From the NCBI GenBank assembly GCA_035477215.1, contig DATIKU010000053.1, positions 124,001-188,000 of the forward strand: a stretch of 64,000 nt of DNA, in the 5' to 3' direction. This DNA comes from Spirochaetota bacterium. Its GTDB lineage: Bacteria; Spirochaetota; UBA4802; UBA5368. The position numbers and the translations under genes are program-made. Positions within the stretch are counted from its first letter, which is position 1; the number at the start of each line of letters is the position of its first letter. Shown here in pieces: positions 14,109-24,141 of this stretch. Under the pieces are notes generated by a model that was given only the letters and a program-made list of their open reading frames with translations, was not told where the DNA came from and made no database searches.

Positions 14109-17100
14109 TTATATGTTCTGCAACGTATCGATTTTTATCTTCCTCTTCGGTTTGCTGAAGCCCTCGCTCCACTCGGAAAGGCTGATCTCGTTTCCATTCT
14201 CGTCGTAAATCTTTACGTCGAGGGCGAGGCCGCGGAGTTCCTGCACCAGCACGTTGAACGATTCCGGGATTCCCGGCGCCGTGGTGTTGATCCCCTTCAC
14301 AATCGCCTCATAAATCCTGGCGCGCCCAAGCATGTCGTCCGACTTTACCGTAAGGAGCTCCTGCAGTGTATAGGCCGCGCCATACGCCTCCAGCGCCCAT
14401 ACCTCCATCTCGCCAAGCCGCTGACCACCGAACTGTGCCTTGCCGCCCAGGGGCTGCTGGGTGACCAGCGAGTACGGGCCCGTGGAACGCGCGTGGATCT
14501 TGTCATCGACCATATGCGCAAGCTTCAACATGTAAATCTGGCCGACCATCACGCGGTTCTCGAATGGCTGGCCCGTTCTTCCGTCGTAGAGCACGCTTTT
14601 GGAGTCTTCGGGCAATCCCGCCTTCTTCAGATATTCGCGGATGTCCCCCTCCTCGGCCCCGTCAAAAATCGGGGTCTCAACGATCAGGTTGAGCTCCTTC
14701 GCGGCCCATCCGAGCTCCGTTTCGAGGAGCTGCCCCAGGTTCATACGAGAAGGTACGGAAAGCGGATTTATTAAAATGTCGACAGGCGTTCCGTCCGGGA
14801 GATAGGGCATATCATACTCGGGCACAACGCGCGAGATGACTCCTTTGTTCCCGTGGCGCCCCGCCATTTTGTCGCCCACGGAGATTTTCCGCTTGGTCGC
14901 AATATACACCTTTACCAGTTCTTCAACGCCGGGCGACAGTTCGTCGCCGTTTTCGCGCGAAAAACGTTTTATGTCGAGAATGATTCCCTCAATGCCGTTG
15001 GGCACGCGCAGGGAAGTGTCGCGCACCTCGCGCGCCTTCTCGCCGAAAATGGAATGCAACAGTTTGTATTCCGGAGTAAGGTCCTGTTCGCCCTTCGGTG
15101 TCACCTTGCCCACAAGGATATCGTCGGGATTAACGTAGGCTCCCACCCTGACCACTCCGTCTGGATCGAGATCCCGGAAAGCCTTTTCCGAAAGGTTCGG
15201 GATGTCGCGCGTTAACACCTCGCGGCCCAGTTTCGTCTCGCGCGCCTCGATCTCGAACTGCTCGACATGGACCGAGGTGAATATATCCTCCTTGACCAGG
15301 CGCTCGGAAATCAGGATGGCGTCCTCGAAGTTGTATCCCATCCACGGCATGAACGCCACAAGGATGTTTTTACCCAGAGCGAGCCTTCCATTGTCGGTGG
15401 CCGGACCGTCGGCAATAACGTCGCCGGACTTTATCTTTTGCCCCTCCCGGACAATCGGCGTCTGGTTGAAGCAGGTCCCCTGGTTGGTCCGTTTGAATTT
15501 TAACAGCGGATATTCGTCGATCTCGCCGTTGGAGGTCTTGATTTTGATCATTTTCGCGTCGGAGTACAGGACCTCCCCCCCTCTCGCCGCGATGAGAAGC
15601 ACGCCCGAGTCATACGCGGCGGCCGGTTCGACTCCGGTCCCCACCAGCGGCGTCTCGGAGGTCAGAAGCGGCACCGCCTGGCGCTGCATATTCGATCCCA
15701 TGAGCGCGCGGTTGGCGTCATCGTGCTCAAGAAAAGGTATAAGGCATGTCGAAATCGAGAACACCTGCGAGGGCGAGACGTCCATATACTGGATCTCGTT
15801 CGCCTTCTTGTAGGGGAAGTTACCCCTGTTTCGCGCCGGCGTAAGCCCCTTCATCAGGTTGCCGTGACCGTCGAGAGGGGCGTTCGCCTGTGCTATAAAG
15901 TACCTGTCCTCTTCGTCGGCCGTAAGGTAGTCGACGCGGTCGCTCAGCTTCCCCTTCTCCACGGCCTTGTACGGTGTTTCGAGAAAACCGTAGTCATTGA
16001 TGCGCGCATAGGTGCTCATGGAAACGATCAGGCCGATGTTCGGTCCCTCCGGTGTTTCGATAGGGCACATCCTCCCATAATGGGACGGGTGTACGTCACG
16101 CACTTCGAAGCCGGCGCGTTCGCGCGAAAGGCCTCCTGGTCCGAGCGCGTTGAGGCGGCGTTTGTGAGTGAGCTCGGCGAGCGGATTTGTCTGGTCCATG
16201 AACTGGGAAAGCTGGCTCGATCCGAAAAACTCGTTGATCACGGCCGTGATAGGCTTGATGCTGATCAGCGCCTGAGGCGTCACCTGGTCGAGGTCCTGTA
16301 TGGTCATCCTCTCCTTGATGACGCGCTCCATGCGCTGAAATCCCACCTTTATCTGGTTCATGATAAGTTCGCCGACCGAGCGCACCCTGCGGTTGCCGAG
16401 GTGGTCGATGTCGTCGACGTGGTATCCGTCCGCTTCCGCAATGAGAAAAAGCAGATACTTGACCGTGGCGACGATATCTTCCCTGACAAGCGTTTCGACC
16501 TTCGTCGCATTGGGCCCGCCGTAGCCGAACTCTTTCATGTGGTCGAATTTCTTGTTGATTTTATACCGACCAACGGCCCCCAGGCTGTAGGTGCGCGGAT
16601 TGAAGAAAAGCCTGTTTATCTCGTTGCGGGCATTGTCGATATTTGAGGGTTCGCCCGGCCTGAGGTTCGAGTGCATCTTGAGAATGGCTTCCTCCGAACT
16701 CTTGCACTCGTCCTTCTCCAGCGAATTATAGAGATAGGCGTCGTCCTTGTTGTTCGGGAACTCGATGAGACTGACTTCCTTAATCTTCTCTTCCCTGAGT
16801 CGGTCGATGATGTCGATGTTGATCCGGCCCGCAGCCTCTATGATGATCTCGCCCGTTTCCTTGCTCACCACGTCTTTGGCGACACGCCTTCCGATAAGGT
16901 TCTCGAAGGCCTCTTCGCTCGTAAGCTTGACTGTTTTCGTATCATAGAAAAGCCCCACCACCTCGTCGTTCGACTCGTAGCCGAGCGACTTGACAAGCTG
17001 GGTGATGGGAAACTTCTTTTTACGGTCGATCCGGGCGATCAGATATCCCTTCGAATCCATCTCGAATTCGAGCCACGACCCCCTGTCGGGGATTACGCGC

Positions 17101-17579
17101 ACGGTATAGATGCGCTCGACTTCCTCGTACGAGAAAAAGATGCCGGGCGAACGGTGTAGCTGGTTTACGACGACGCGCTCGGCGCCGTTGATAATGAAGG
17201 TTCCGCGCGGAGTCATGAGCGGGATGTCGCCCATATAAACGGTCTGTTCGCGCACCTCCATACTGTCCTTTTTAATCAGACGTATGGTGGCCTTGAGTGG
17301 GGCGGCGAAGGTCGCGTCTCTTTCCTTGCATTCGATTTCCAGGTATTTTGGCATCCCGATTTCGTAATTCAGGAACTCCAGCACGACGTCCTCGTGCGGG
17401 CTCTCTATGGGAAAGACCTCCTCGAAAACCGCCTGGAGGCCCTGGCTTTTCCTTTTATTCGAGGGAATCCTGTCCTGTAGAAACCACTCGTAGGATTTCA
17501 ACTGTATTTCGATGAGATTCGGCAGGTCGAGCTTCGAGCCGATTTTACCGAAATTCAATACGTTTTTTGCTTTTTGCAT
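14109..17579 (-). CDS. rpoB: RNA polymerase beta subunit
   Basis: The beta subunit begins [14 protein letters not shown] choose this ATG, 24 bases inside the longest frame, because GAGGATA lies upstream of it at normal ribosome-binding distance while the upstream ATG has none. The rifampicin cluster [17 protein letters not shown]...[13 protein letters not shown] is clear. Asn (codon 16149-16151) occupies the place of E. coli Ser531, as reported for intrinsically rifampicin-resistant spirochaetes. The C-terminus has [20 protein letters not shown]. The product has about 1156 residues. Confidence 0.97.
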   Translation of the reverse strand: MQKAKNVLNFGKIGSKLDLPNLIEIQLKSYEWFLQDRIPSNKRKSQGLQAVFEEVFPIESPHEDVVLEFLNYEIGMPKYLEIECKERDATFAAPLKATIRLIKKDSMEVREQTVYMGDIPLMTPRGTFIINGAERVVVNQLHRSPGIFFSYEEVERIYTVRVIPDRGSWLEFEMDSKGYLIARIDRKKKFPITQLVKSLGYESNDEVVGLFYDTKTVKLTSEEAFENLIGRRVAKDVVSKETGEIIIEAAGRINIDIIDRLREEKIKEVSLIEFPNNKDDAYLYNSLEKDECKSSEEAILKMHSNLRPGEPSNIDNARNEINRLFFNPRTYSLGAVGRYKINKKFDHMKEFGYGGPNATKVETLVREDIVATVKYLLFLIAEADGYHVDDIDHLGNRRVRSVGELIMNQIKVGFQRMERVIKERMTIQDLDQVTPQALISIKPITAVINEFFGSSQLSQFMDQTNPLAELTHKRRLNALGPGGLSRERAGFEVRDVHPSHYGRMCPIETPEGPNIGLIVSMSTYARINDYGFLETPYKAVEKGKLSDRVDYLTADEEDRYFIAQANAPLDGHGNLMKGLTPARNRGNFPYKKANEIQYMDVSPSQVFSISTCLIPFLEHDDANRALMGSNMQRQAVPLLTSETPLVGTGVEPAAAYDSGVLLIAARGGEVLYSDAKMIKIKTSNGEIDEYPLLKFKRTNQGTCFNQTPIVREGQKIKSGDVIADGPATDNGRLALGKNILVAFMPWMGYNFEDAILISERLVKEDIFTSVHVEQFEIEARETKLGREVLTRDIPNLSEKAFRDLDPDGVVRVGAYVNPDDILVGKVTPKGEQDLTPEYKLLHSIFGEKAREVRDTSLRVPNGIEGIILDIKRFSRENGDELSPGVEELVKVYIATKRKISVGDKMAGRHGNKGVISRVVPEYDMPYLPDGTPVDILINPLSVPSRMNLGQLLETELGWAAKELNLIVETPIFDGAEEGDIREYLKKAGLPEDSKSVLYDGRTGQPFENRVMVGQIYMLKLAHMVDDKIHARSTGPYSLVTQQPLGGKAQFGGQRLGEMEVWALEAYGAAYTLQELLTVKSDDMLGRARIYEAIVKGINTTAPGIPESFNVLVQELRGLALDVKIYDENGNEISLSEWSEGFSKPKRKIKIDTLQNI

Positions 17580-17769
17580 GGACGGACTATCCTCGATTAC
17601 CATGATCTGAAATCAACGATCGGGTGCTGCTTTCTGAAGAATATTACTCCGGACTCAGTCGACTCGACACGGACAAGCGCGCGATAAATACATACAATCC
17701 CCGTCCTCTGAGCGCTCCGTCCAGATTTTTTACTTAAAAACCAAATATTTTCCTGTTCAAATACAGACG

Positions 17770-17806
17770 CCGATAGGCTTGACTGGTGGACAATCAAACC
17801 TATCGG
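17770..17806 (-). other. long hairpin between rplL and rpoB
   Basis: The sequence ccgatagg-c-ttga (17770-17782) pairs with tcaa-a-cctatcgg (17794-17806), giving 12 base pairs with one mismatch and an 11-base loop. It lies midway in the roughly 290-base gap before rpoB and has no T-run. In E. coli the corresponding gap holds an attenuator and an RNase III site; a similar role here is an inference from position. The rest of the gap shows no gene. Confidence 0.45.
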
Positions 17807-17865
17807 TTTCGCCTGAATTGTTAAACCGCCGCTAAAAGCCGTTGCAACGATGGGCGGCGCCGTGT

Positions 17866-18249
17866 TTACTTTATATCGACCGAGGCGCCGGCCGCAACCA
17901 GCTGCTCTTTGATCTTAGCGGCCTCTTCCTTTGTTACCTTCTCCTTGACCGCCTTTCCGCCGGCCTCCACGAGGTCCTTCGCCTCTTTGAGTCCCAGTCC
18001 GGTGATCGCGCGGATCTCCTTGATCACGTTGATCTTGTTGTCGCCGAAACCGGTAAGGATAACGTCGAACTCGGTCTTTTCCTCGACCGCTTCCGCGGCC
18101 TGAGCGCCCGCGCCGGCCGCCGCAATCGCCACCGGAGCGGCGGCGGAGATGCCGAATTTTTCTTCCATCGCTTTTACGAGCTCAGCCGCTTCGATAAGCG
18201 TTAGGCCGCCTATAGCATCAAGCAGCTCCTGAATAGAAAGTTTTGCCAT
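17866..18249 (-). CDS. rplL: 50S ribosomal protein L7/L12
   Basis: The 127-residue stalk protein has an N-terminal dimerisation helix and an alanine-rich hinge ([20 protein letters not shown], about residues 35-54). The C-terminal domain has [20 protein letters not shown] and [20 protein letters not shown]. It recruits translational GTPases. It is separated from rplJ by 164 bases, in which I see only short hairpins and no gene. Confidence 0.97.
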   Translation of the reverse strand: MAKLSIQELLDAIGGLTLIEAAELVKAMEEKFGISAAAPVAIAAAGAGAQAAEAVEEKTEFDVILTGFGDNKINVIKEIRAITGLGLKEAKDLVEAGGKAVKEKVTKEEAAKIKEQLVAAGASVDIK

Positions 18250-18413
18250 TGTTTTACTCCTTATACTTAGTGAAAAGATTCAAGTTAATACGGTGAATCC
18301 GTAGAAACCTATAAGGGTAAAGCCAAGTTGTGTAATAACCCGTCGTCAGCACAGGGCTGATACCATGAAATCACAAACCCCTTGTAACCCTTAACGTCTG
18401 TATAAAAAAAGCT

Positions 18414-18932
18414 CTACCGAGCGTTTTTTTCCGCAACAGCGTTTATGCCCCTCGCGAGGGAGGCCATGATCTGATTTATTCCGATCGCAATCTTTGTCCC
18501 CGGACCGTTTACGAGTGACATCATCTGGGAAAGCAGTACTTCCTTGGCGGGAAGGTCCGCGATTTGTTTCACCTGATCGGCGCTGTAAACGACATTGTCG
18601 AGCAGCCCCAGCGAGAAAGCGAACTTCTCCTGCTCCTTCGCGAAGTCCCTCAGCACCTTGGCAACATCGCCAACCTCATCCTTCAGGAAAACGACGCCGA
18701 TCGGCCCCCTCAGGTGTTCATCGATCTGGATCGCGCCGACCTCTTTCATGGCGCGCTTGAAAAGGTTGTTCTTTACAACCTTATACTCGCCGCCCTTTTC
18801 GCGTATCCTCCTGCGCAGATCCGAAAGGCTCTTAACCTTGATTCCCGAATAATTGGTAAGGATGATGTTCTTCCTTTCCTGGAGCTTCCGCACAAGGCTT
18901 GCGACCTCGTCGATCTTATATTGCTTGACCAT
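18414..18932 (-). CDS. rplJ: 50S ribosomal protein L10
   Basis: The 172-residue protein anchors the L7/L12 stalk to 23S rRNA. Visible are the N-terminal globular domain (NIILTNYSGIKVKSLSDLRR; YKVVKNNLFKRAM), PIGVVFLKDEVGDVAKVL, and the C-terminal helix that binds L12 dimers. The start overlaps the rplA stop by one base (TAATG), which suggests translational coupling. Confidence 0.95.
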   Translation of the reverse strand: MVKQYKIDEVASLVRKLQERKNIILTNYSGIKVKSLSDLRRRIREKGGEYKVVKNNLFKRAMKEVGAIQIDEHLRGPIGVVFLKDEVGDVAKVLRDFAKEQEKFAFSLGLLDNVVYSADQVKQIADLPAKEVLLSQMMSLVNGPGTKIAIGINQIMASLARGINAVAEKNAR

Positions 18933-19615
18933 TACTTTTCGATCCCCTTGTGATTGATTTTGACACCGGGCCCCATGGTCGATGATATATGAAGCGACCT
19001 GATATAATTTCCCTTCGCATCGGAGGGCTTGTCTTTCACTATCTGATTGTAGAAGGTCTTGATATTCTCGACAAGGATTTCCGTTTCGAACGATATTTTC
19101 CCGATGCCGAGGTTTACAACGCCGGTTTTATCGGCCTTGTATTCCACGCGACCGCCCTTCAGCTCCCTGATGATCCCCTTGACGTCTTCCGTCACGGTCC
19201 CGGCCTTTGGTTTCGGCATCAGCCCTTTCTTGCCGAGCACCGGACCGAGCTTGCCGACCTCTTTCATCATGTCGGGAGTGGCGACAACCGCCTGGAAGTC
19301 GATCCATCCTTCCTTGATCTTCTCTATGACGTCCTCTGCGCCGACATGGTCCGCCCCCGCATCGCGCGCCTCCTTCTGCTTGTCGCCCTTGCAGATAACG
19401 AGCACCTTGACCTGCTTGCCGGTGCCGCCGGGAAGTGTTACCGAGCCCCGAACGTTCTGGTAGCTCTTATGAACAAGCTTCATTGAAGCCTCGACCGTTT
19501 CGTCGAATTTGGCGAACTTAAGCTCCTTCACCCTTTTAACCGCATCGTCCAGCGAATACAGGGTCGACTTGTCGATCTTTTTGCGCGCATCGGTTATTTT
19601 CTTGCCGCGATCCAT
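18932..19615 (-). CDS. rplA: 50S ribosomal protein L1
   Basis: The 227-residue L1 stalk protein has VHKSYQNVRGSVTLPGGTGK near residues 48-67 and the family signature LGPVLGKKGLMPKPKAGTVT near residues 123-142. L1 moves with deacylated tRNA at the E site and in many bacteria represses its own operon. It lies between rplK and rplJ with normal length. Confidence 0.97.
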   Translation of the reverse strand: MDRGKKITDARKKIDKSTLYSLDDAVKRVKELKFAKFDETVEASMKLVHKSYQNVRGSVTLPGGTGKQVKVLVICKGDKQKEARDAGADHVGAEDVIEKIKEGWIDFQAVVATPDMMKEVGKLGPVLGKKGLMPKPKAGTVTEDVKGIIRELKGGRVEYKADKTGVVNLGIGKISFETEILVENIKTFYNQIVKDKPSDAKGNYIRSLHISSTMGPGVKINHKGIEK

Positions 19616-19691
19616 TGTGCTTCCTCGTCGATTCTTTATGCTTGGTCCTATCCGGAGCGGCGGCTGCCGCCGCGCCCCGCCGGTTTTCCGT

Positions 19692-20144
19692 TTAGTCCAC
19701 CACCTCTACGCCCATCGAGCGCGCCGTCCCCGCGATGATGTTCGCTGCGGCGTCGACCGTATTGGCGTTGAGGTCGGGCATCTTGATTTTGGCGATCTCC
19801 TCTATCTGCCTGCGGGTGATCTTGCCGACCTTAGTTTTGTTGGGCTCGCTAGAACCCTTCTCGAGGCCGAGCGTCTTTTTAATCAGCACCGACGCCGGAG
19901 GCGTTTTGATGACGAAGGTATAGGTACGGTCCTCATACACCGTGATGACCACCGGAAGGATGGTCCCGTCATGGTCCTTGGTGCGCTCATTGAAGGCCTT
20001 GCAGAACTCCATGATATTGAGCCCATGCTGGCCGAGCGCGGGACCGACCGGAGGTGCGGGATTCGCCTTGCCGCCGGGTATCTGCAGTTTTATCTCGGTT
20101 ACTATCTTTTTCTTCTTTTTTACCGCTACAGGTGCCATCGTCAT
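19692..20144 (-). CDS. rplK: 50S ribosomal protein L11
   Basis: The product has up to 150 residues. The N-terminal domain contains [20 protein letters not shown] and [17 protein letters not shown], and the RNA-binding C-terminal domain contains [24 protein letters not shown]11 organises the GTPase-associated centre and is required for RelA activation in other bacteria. The true start could be the second Met, two codons inside. It follows nusG by 41 bases. Confidence 0.96.
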   Translation of the reverse strand: MTMAPVAVKKKKKIVTEIKLQIPGGKANPAPPVGPALGQHGLNIMEFCKAFNERTKDHDGTILPVVITVYEDRTYTFVIKTPPASVLIKKTLGLEKGSSEPNKTKVGKITRRQIEEIAKIKMPDLNANTVDAAANIIAGTARSMGVEVVD

Positions 20145-20185
20145 ATCCTTGCATACGTTAGAATGATCGCCGCTACGGCGTATTG

Positions 20186-20728
20186 TCAGATCTTGCCGAC
20201 TTGAAGAAAATCAAGCTCGACCGGCGTGCCTCGTCCGAAAATCTCAACCTTTACCCGCAGTCGCCCTTTGTCGGGATAGACCTCTTCGATCACCCCGCTG
20301 AAGTTGTTGAACGGCCCGTCTATGACCTTCACATGCTCGCCGACCGAGAAGTCCATTACCACGGAGACCTTCTCCTTGGCTTTCTGTTCCCCCATCTGGT
20401 CGAAAAGCGCATGCACCTCGTTTCTCGACAGCGGCTTCGGCTTGTTGGCGCCGTACGCCCCCACAAAACTGGTTACGCCTGGAGTGTTCTTGACCAGAAC
20501 CCAGGTCTCGTCGTCCAGCTCCATTTCGATCAGTACGTATCCCGGGAAAAATTTGCGCGACTTAATGCGCTTTTTCCCGTCTTTTATTTCGGGGACCTCT
20601 ACGGTCGGGACCTTCACCTGGAAGACCTTCTCCAGCAGGCCGAGATTCTGGACCTTCTTCTCCAGTGCAAGCTTTACCTTGTTCTCGTGCCCCGAATACG
20701 TATGGATAACATACCATTCCTTTGCCAT
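20186..20728 (-). CDS. nusG: transcription termination/antitermination factor NusG
   Basis: The 180-residue protein begins [19 protein letters not shown], the classic NusG opening. I place the start here rather than 54 bases upstream because GGTGA precedes this ATG and the upstream extension overlaps secE. The N-terminal NGN domain binds RNAP, and the C-terminal KOW domain (about residues 125-178, with [20 protein letters not shown]) contacts Rho, or S10 in coupling. It lies between secE and rplK. Confidence 0.96.
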   Translation of the reverse strand: MAKEWYVIHTYSGHENKVKLALEKKVQNLGLLEKVFQVKVPTVEVPEIKDGKKRIKSRKFFPGYVLIEMELDDETWVLVKNTPGVTSFVGAYGANKPKPLSRNEVHALFDQMGEQKAKEKVSVVMDFSVGEHVKVIDGPFNNFSGVIEEVYPDKGRLRVKVEIFGRGTPVELDFLQVGKI

Positions 20729-20730
20729 GA

Positions 20731-20916
20731 TCAGCTGATCACCAGTTGGATAATCGCCATGAGCGCCGAATCGACAAGCCACAGGAAAAGAGAAACGATA
20801 ATGACCGAAACGATCACCACCATGGTGAAGCTCGTAACCTCGTCCCTGTCCGGCCAGGTCACTTTTTTGAGCTCTTCGCGCGCCTCTTTGATATAGGCCA
20901 CAATCTTTTTAAACAC
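20731..20916 (-). CDS. secE: preprotein translocase subunit SecE
   Basis: The protein is 61 residues long: an amphipathic helix with the conserved EELKKVTWPDRDEV motif (about residues 14-27), then one membrane span (TMVVIVSVIIVSLFLWLVD). This is the minimal one-span form of SecE found in most bacteria. It stabilises SecY. Its TGA stop lies two bases before the nusG ATG, so the two genes are cotranscribed. Confidence 0.95.
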   Translation of the reverse strand: MFKKIVAYIKEAREELKKVTWPDRDEVTSFTMVVIVSVIIVSLFLWLVDSALMAIIQLVIS

Positions 20917-20951
20917 GCACCACCTTCCAATGCCCTGATATGCTGCCGGAA

Positions 20952-21104
20952 TTACGCCTTTGTCTCTTTGTGCGGCGTGTGTCTGTTGCAGAACTTGCAG
21001 AATTTCCTGACCTCAAGCTTGCCCGTCTGGGTCTTCTTGTTTTTGGTCTGCGAATAATTGCGGTTTTTACAGTCCTTGCATGACAATAAAATTATCTCGC
21101 GCAT
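20952..21104 (-). CDS. rpmG: 50S ribosomal protein L33, zinc-binding type
   Basis: This 50-residue protein was found by reading the gap between secE and the tRNA. It begins [20 protein letters not shown] and ends in a [15 protein letters not shown] motif. The two CxxC pairs (Cys9/Cys12 and Cys36/Cys39) are the zinc ribbon of the C+ form of L33. Position directly upstream of secE-nusG is standard. Confidence 0.95.
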   Translation of the reverse strand: MREIILLSCKDCKNRNYSQTKNKKTQTGKLEVRKFCKFCNRHTPHKETKA

Positions 21105-21252
21105 ATCTCAACCCGTATATAATAAAAATAAGAGCAAACTATTCGCCGCCCTTTCAACGTCAAGCATTAATTACGAAACCACCCCTTCCCCGGAAGTTGA
21201 TCTGGGATTAGCCGTGAATGCAGCATGCGGACGCTTGTCATGTGCTTCGATC

Positions 21253-21325
21253 AGCCCACGACCAGAATCGAACTGGTGACCTTTTGCTTACCATGCAAAT
21301 GCTCTACCGACTGAGCTACGTGGGC
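21253..21325 (-). tRNA. tRNA-Thr (anticodon GGU)
   Basis: This is a 73-nt cloverleaf on the minus strand: a 7-bp acceptor (GCCCACG/CGTGGGC), a D arm with AGTCGGTA, an anticodon stem TTTGC/GCAAA with loop ATGGTAA giving anticodon GGT, a 5-base variable region and a T arm ACCAG-TTCGATT-CTGGT. The 3' CCA is not encoded. It is the first gene of the rpmG-secE-nusG transcript, 15 bases from a strong promoter. Confidence 0.96.
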
Positions 21326-21339
21326 GACAGAGGCACACT

Positions 21340-21367
21340 ATTATTAAAAACAGGCCGTTTTTGTCAA
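21340..21367 (-). promoter_or_regulatory. promoter of the tRNA-Thr-rpmG-secE-nusG operon
   Basis: On the minus strand a perfect TTGACA (complement of 21362-21367) is followed after 16 bases by AATAAT (complement of 21340-21345; 5 of 6 matches to TATAAT). Initiation would fall just before the tRNA 5' end at 21325, as expected for a tRNA-led operon. Confidence 0.7.
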
Positions 21368-21406
21368 TAATAAATTTTGAAAATACAGGGTGAAAAGGGG
21401 TTGAGC

Positions 21407-21431
21407 GGGCGGAGCCCGGCAGTCTCCGCCC
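21407..21431 (-). terminator. likely terminator hairpin after the RlpA-like gene
   Basis: A perfect 8-bp stem (gggcggag 21407-21414, ctccgccc 21424-21431) encloses a 9-base loop and starts 12 bases after the stop of the RlpA-like gene. On the minus strand a CCCCTTTT stretch follows about 10 bases later, so termination may be weak. Confidence 0.45.
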
Positions 21432-21443
21432 GGGGGAAAATTG

Positions 21444-22373
21444 TTATTCCCGGGCCTCTATTACATAGGCCGAAATATCATCCTTCATCAGCCGCCGCTT
21501 ATGGTTCTCGGCTTCCTTCCTGCTGGGGATTCCCTCTATTCGCACCTTATAGAAATCGTCCTCGTGAACCACCACCACGGACCGCTTCACCTGGGACGAT
21601 AGCAGTTCCTTAAGGTTTTCGGCCTTGCGCCGGGAATAGAACGCCCCGGCCTGCAGAGCGAACTTGCCCGATTCCCCGTCCGCGCCCGGGCTCCGACTGT
21701 CCGAGTAATCATCCTCCAATCCGGCATCATACTCTTTTCCCGATACGGGCTCCACCTCGTCGTCCATCCGGGCCGCCACCCTCGAGGCGCCGTCTTTTCC
21801 AAGGACGACGATCCCGACCTTTGCCTCCCCTTCGGGAAGCATGTTCAGCTGCTTTGCCGCGGCGTAGGAAAGGTCCAGAATGCGGTTTTTCCTATAAGGT
21901 CCACGATCGTTGATCCGCACCTTGACGATCTCCCCATTGTCCAGGTTCCTGACCGTCACCGTCGTTCCAAAAGGGAGGGTCCTGTGGGCCGCCGTGAGCG
22001 CTTTCATGTCAAAACGCTCGCCCGAAGCGGTCATTCGACCATGGAATTCCCTGCCGTACCATGAGGCCATGCCGGTCTGAAAGAATTTTTCCTTTTTTAA
22101 ACCGGAATCCGCGCCTTCTTCCTCGCGAATACCGAATTCCTTACCCGTCCTGTCGGCCGGTTTTACGGTCGGCCCCTTTGCACTACGGGCCGGTTCGTAG
22201 GCGGCATCATCGACATTATCATATTTATAGACATACTCATCGCCGCTTTGCCTTTGCGGCGTCTCTCTCCCGAAGATACTGTCCCTGGTCAGTGCTTTAT
22301 TGGGTGCGCACGCACCGATCGAAATCGCCGCCGCGATCCCCAGCACAAACGCAACCCGGCGTGTCATCATCAT
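21444..22373 (-). CDS. rlpA: RlpA-like lipoprotein with DPBB and SPOR domains
   Basis: RlpA proteins cleave or bind denuded glycan strands at the septum. The start is put at the ATG triplet ([12 protein letters not shown]) because GGAGGT lies 8 bases ahead; a longer frame begins 24 bases upstream. A signal peptide with lipobox IGAC follows. A double-psi beta barrel ([19 protein letters not shown] to RINDRGPY and [13 protein letters not shown]) fills the middle, with the RlpA catalytic-site residues around DRGP. The C-terminal 75 residues ([19 protein letters not shown] onward) form a SPOR peptidoglycan-binding domain. The family assignment is firm; transglycosylase activity is assumed from the family. 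Confidence 0.88.
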   Translation of the reverse strand: MMMTRRVAFVLGIAAAISIGACAPNKALTRDSIFGRETPQRQSGDEYVYKYDNVDDAAYEPARSAKGPTVKPADRTGKEFGIREEEGADSGLKKEKFFQTGMASWYGREFHGRMTASGERFDMKALTAAHRTLPFGTTVTVRNLDNGEIVKVRINDRGPYRKNRILDLSYAAAKQLNMLPEGEAKVGIVVLGKDGASRVAARMDDEVEPVSGKEYDAGLEDDYSDSRSPGADGESGKFALQAGAFYSRRKAENLKELLSSQVKRSVVVVHEDDFYKVRIEGIPSRKEAENHKRRLMKDDISAYVIEARE

Positions 22374-22513
22374 TGTATCATACCTCCAGACCTTCATCTG
22401 ATTGAATTATCGGATGCTTCGAAAAATGCCTTTATATATAAAAAATCCTTCTTGACCGAAGTGCTCCGTGCGCGATCTGCTTGATTCCTGCTGCGAAATA
22501 ACAGAGGTGAAGG

Positions 22514-23551
22514 ATGAGCATTGTTTCAAGCAAACCCACCATTACCCGCAAAGAGCTCGAGAGCGTACTCGACTGCCTGATAAGCGAGCGCCTTGAGCCC
22601 GGAGAAGCGGTAAAAAATCTCGAGATCGAGATCGCGAACCTCGCCGGCGTACGGCACGCCCTGGCCGTCAATTCGCTTACCGCCGCATACCACCTCTCCT
22701 TTCTGGCCCTTGACATCAAGCCCGGGGACGAGGTCATCATCCCCTCCTATTTCGACTCCGCCGCTCTCAGCGCTTTGCGGCAGGCCGGCGGCGTCCCTGT
22801 GCTGGCTGATGCCGGCGAAGGGTCTTTGTTCCCGTCAATTGACAACATCAGGGCGAGAAAAACCGATAAAACGCGCGCGATAGTCGCCGGGCATACATTC
22901 GGCTTCCACGGACCCATTGGAGAGCTTGGGGATATCGGCGTTCCGCTCATCGAGGACGCGTCCCATGCGATCGGCTCGGAGTGCGACGAGCGCCCGGCCG
23001 GGCAGAACGGCGCCATCAGCGTGGTTTCGTTCGCGCCGTCGATGGTCATCACAACCGGTAACGGCGGCATGGTCCTTACGGATAATTCACGCTTTTTTTC
23101 GGCGATGCGCGACCTGCGCGGCGGTCCGTCGCCGGAGCGCATTGGCTTCGACTACACAATGACCGACTTCCAGGCCGCCATGGGGCTCTCCCAGCTCTCA
23201 CGCCTCCCTGATTTTATTCGAAGACGCAGGGAGATCGCCCGCGTCTACTACGATGCGCTCAAAACAACGCCGCACCGCGCCCCGTACTCCTATGGGGATT
23301 CGTTCGTTTATCAATCGTTTCCGGTGTTTTTCGACGCCCCGGCTGAAAAGCTCGAAAAATACTGGAAAAAGAGCGGAATCGAGGTACAGAGGCCATATCC
23401 GAAGGCGCTTCACCACCACCTCTCGCTTCGGGGACCGGACTATCCCCATAGCGACCGACTTTCAAAAAAACTCTACGCGCTTCCGATTTTTCCGACGCTT
23501 ACGAAAAAAGAGATCGAAAAAATCACCCGCGCGCTCGGTCGTTTCGTCTGA
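22514..23551 (+). CDS. DegT/DnrJ/EryC1-family protein lacking the PLP lysine
   Basis: This 345-residue protein has the fold and landmarks of DegT/DnrJ/EryC1/StrS sugar aminotransferases: LAVNSLTAAYHLSFLAL, GDEVIIPSYFDSAALSAL, HTFGFHGP, LIEDASHAIGSE and FDYTMTDFQAAMGLSQL. In the family the PLP Schiff-base lysine sits in SFxxxKxxxTGxGG. Here the region reads SFAPSMVITTGNGG, so Met177 replaces the lysine (codon 23042-23044). Normal transamination should be impossible, so it may act as a dehydratase-like, regulatory or binding protein. It lies 37 bases before queD on the same strand. No sugar-nucleotide pathway genes are nearby. Confidence 0.82.
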   Translation: MSIVSSKPTITRKELESVLDCLISERLEPGEAVKNLEIEIANLAGVRHALAVNSLTAAYHLSFLALDIKPGDEVIIPSYFDSAALSALRQAGGVPVLADAGEGSLFPSIDNIRARKTDKTRAIVAGHTFGFHGPIGELGDIGVPLIEDASHAIGSECDERPAGQNGAISVVSFAPSMVITTGNGGMVLTDNSRFFSAMRDLRGGPSPERIGFDYTMTDFQAAMGLSQLSRLPDFIRRRREIARVYYDALKTTPHRAPYSYGDSFVYQSFPVFFDAPAEKLEKYWKKSGIEVQRPYPKALHHHLSLRGPDYPHSDRLSKKLYALPIFPTLTKKEIEKITRALGRFV

Positions 23552-23588
23552 GGCAACGGCAGAATCGCCTGATCTAAGGGAGGAAATA

Positions 23589-23969
23589 ATGTATATTCTG
23601 ACGGTTGAAGACAGCTTCTCCTCGGCCCATCAGCTAAGAGGTTACAGCGGCAAATGCGAAAACCTGCACGGCCACAACTGGAAGGTCGTGGCGAGTGTTA
23701 AGGGGGATACGCTGAACGAAACCGGCCTGCTCGTGGATTTCGGCGAACTCAAGAAAATACTGCGCACCATCATCGGAGAGCTCGATCACCGCAATCTGAA
23801 CGAGCATCCCGGATTTTTATCGCCCAATCCGAGCTCTGAAAATATCGCCGCCCATATTGCACGACGCTTCGACGTCGAACTTGCCGCCCTGCCCGGCCCG
23901 CTGGCACTCGAGTCCCTGACGGTCTGGGAATCGGACACATCCCGCTGCACCTACATCCCGCAGCGCTGA
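23589..23969 (+). CDS. queD: 6-carboxytetrahydropterin synthase QueD
   Basis: The 126-residue protein starts MYILTVEDSFSSAHQLRGY after AGGGAGGAA. Zinc ligands His14, His27 and His29 (SSAHQL; CENLHGHNW) and catalytic Cys23 are present, with GLLVDFGELKKIL, the LDHRNLNE motif and Glu110 in WESDTSRC. QueD converts dihydroneopterin triphosphate to carboxytetrahydropterin in queuosine and 7-deazaguanine synthesis. A PTPS relative with other activity cannot be fully excluded. No other queuosine genes are in view. Confidence 0.9.
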   Translation: MYILTVEDSFSSAHQLRGYSGKCENLHGHNWKVVASVKGDTLNETGLLVDFGELKKILRTIIGELDHRNLNEHPGFLSPNPSSENIAAHIARRFDVELAALPGPLALESLTVWESDTSRCTYIPQR

Positions 23970-24141
23970 ACCACCCTCGCCGCCGCGAATACGCTTTTAC
24001 GCGAAAGCCGTTCCCGGCGACCCGGGACCGCAAGGTACCGACACCGATTCCGAATAAGGGACATTTTTTTTGCTTGATTTTTTTACGTATTCCGGGAGTG
24101 GTTTTGTTGTCGCAATAAAAATCATTTAGGAGATATACCAA

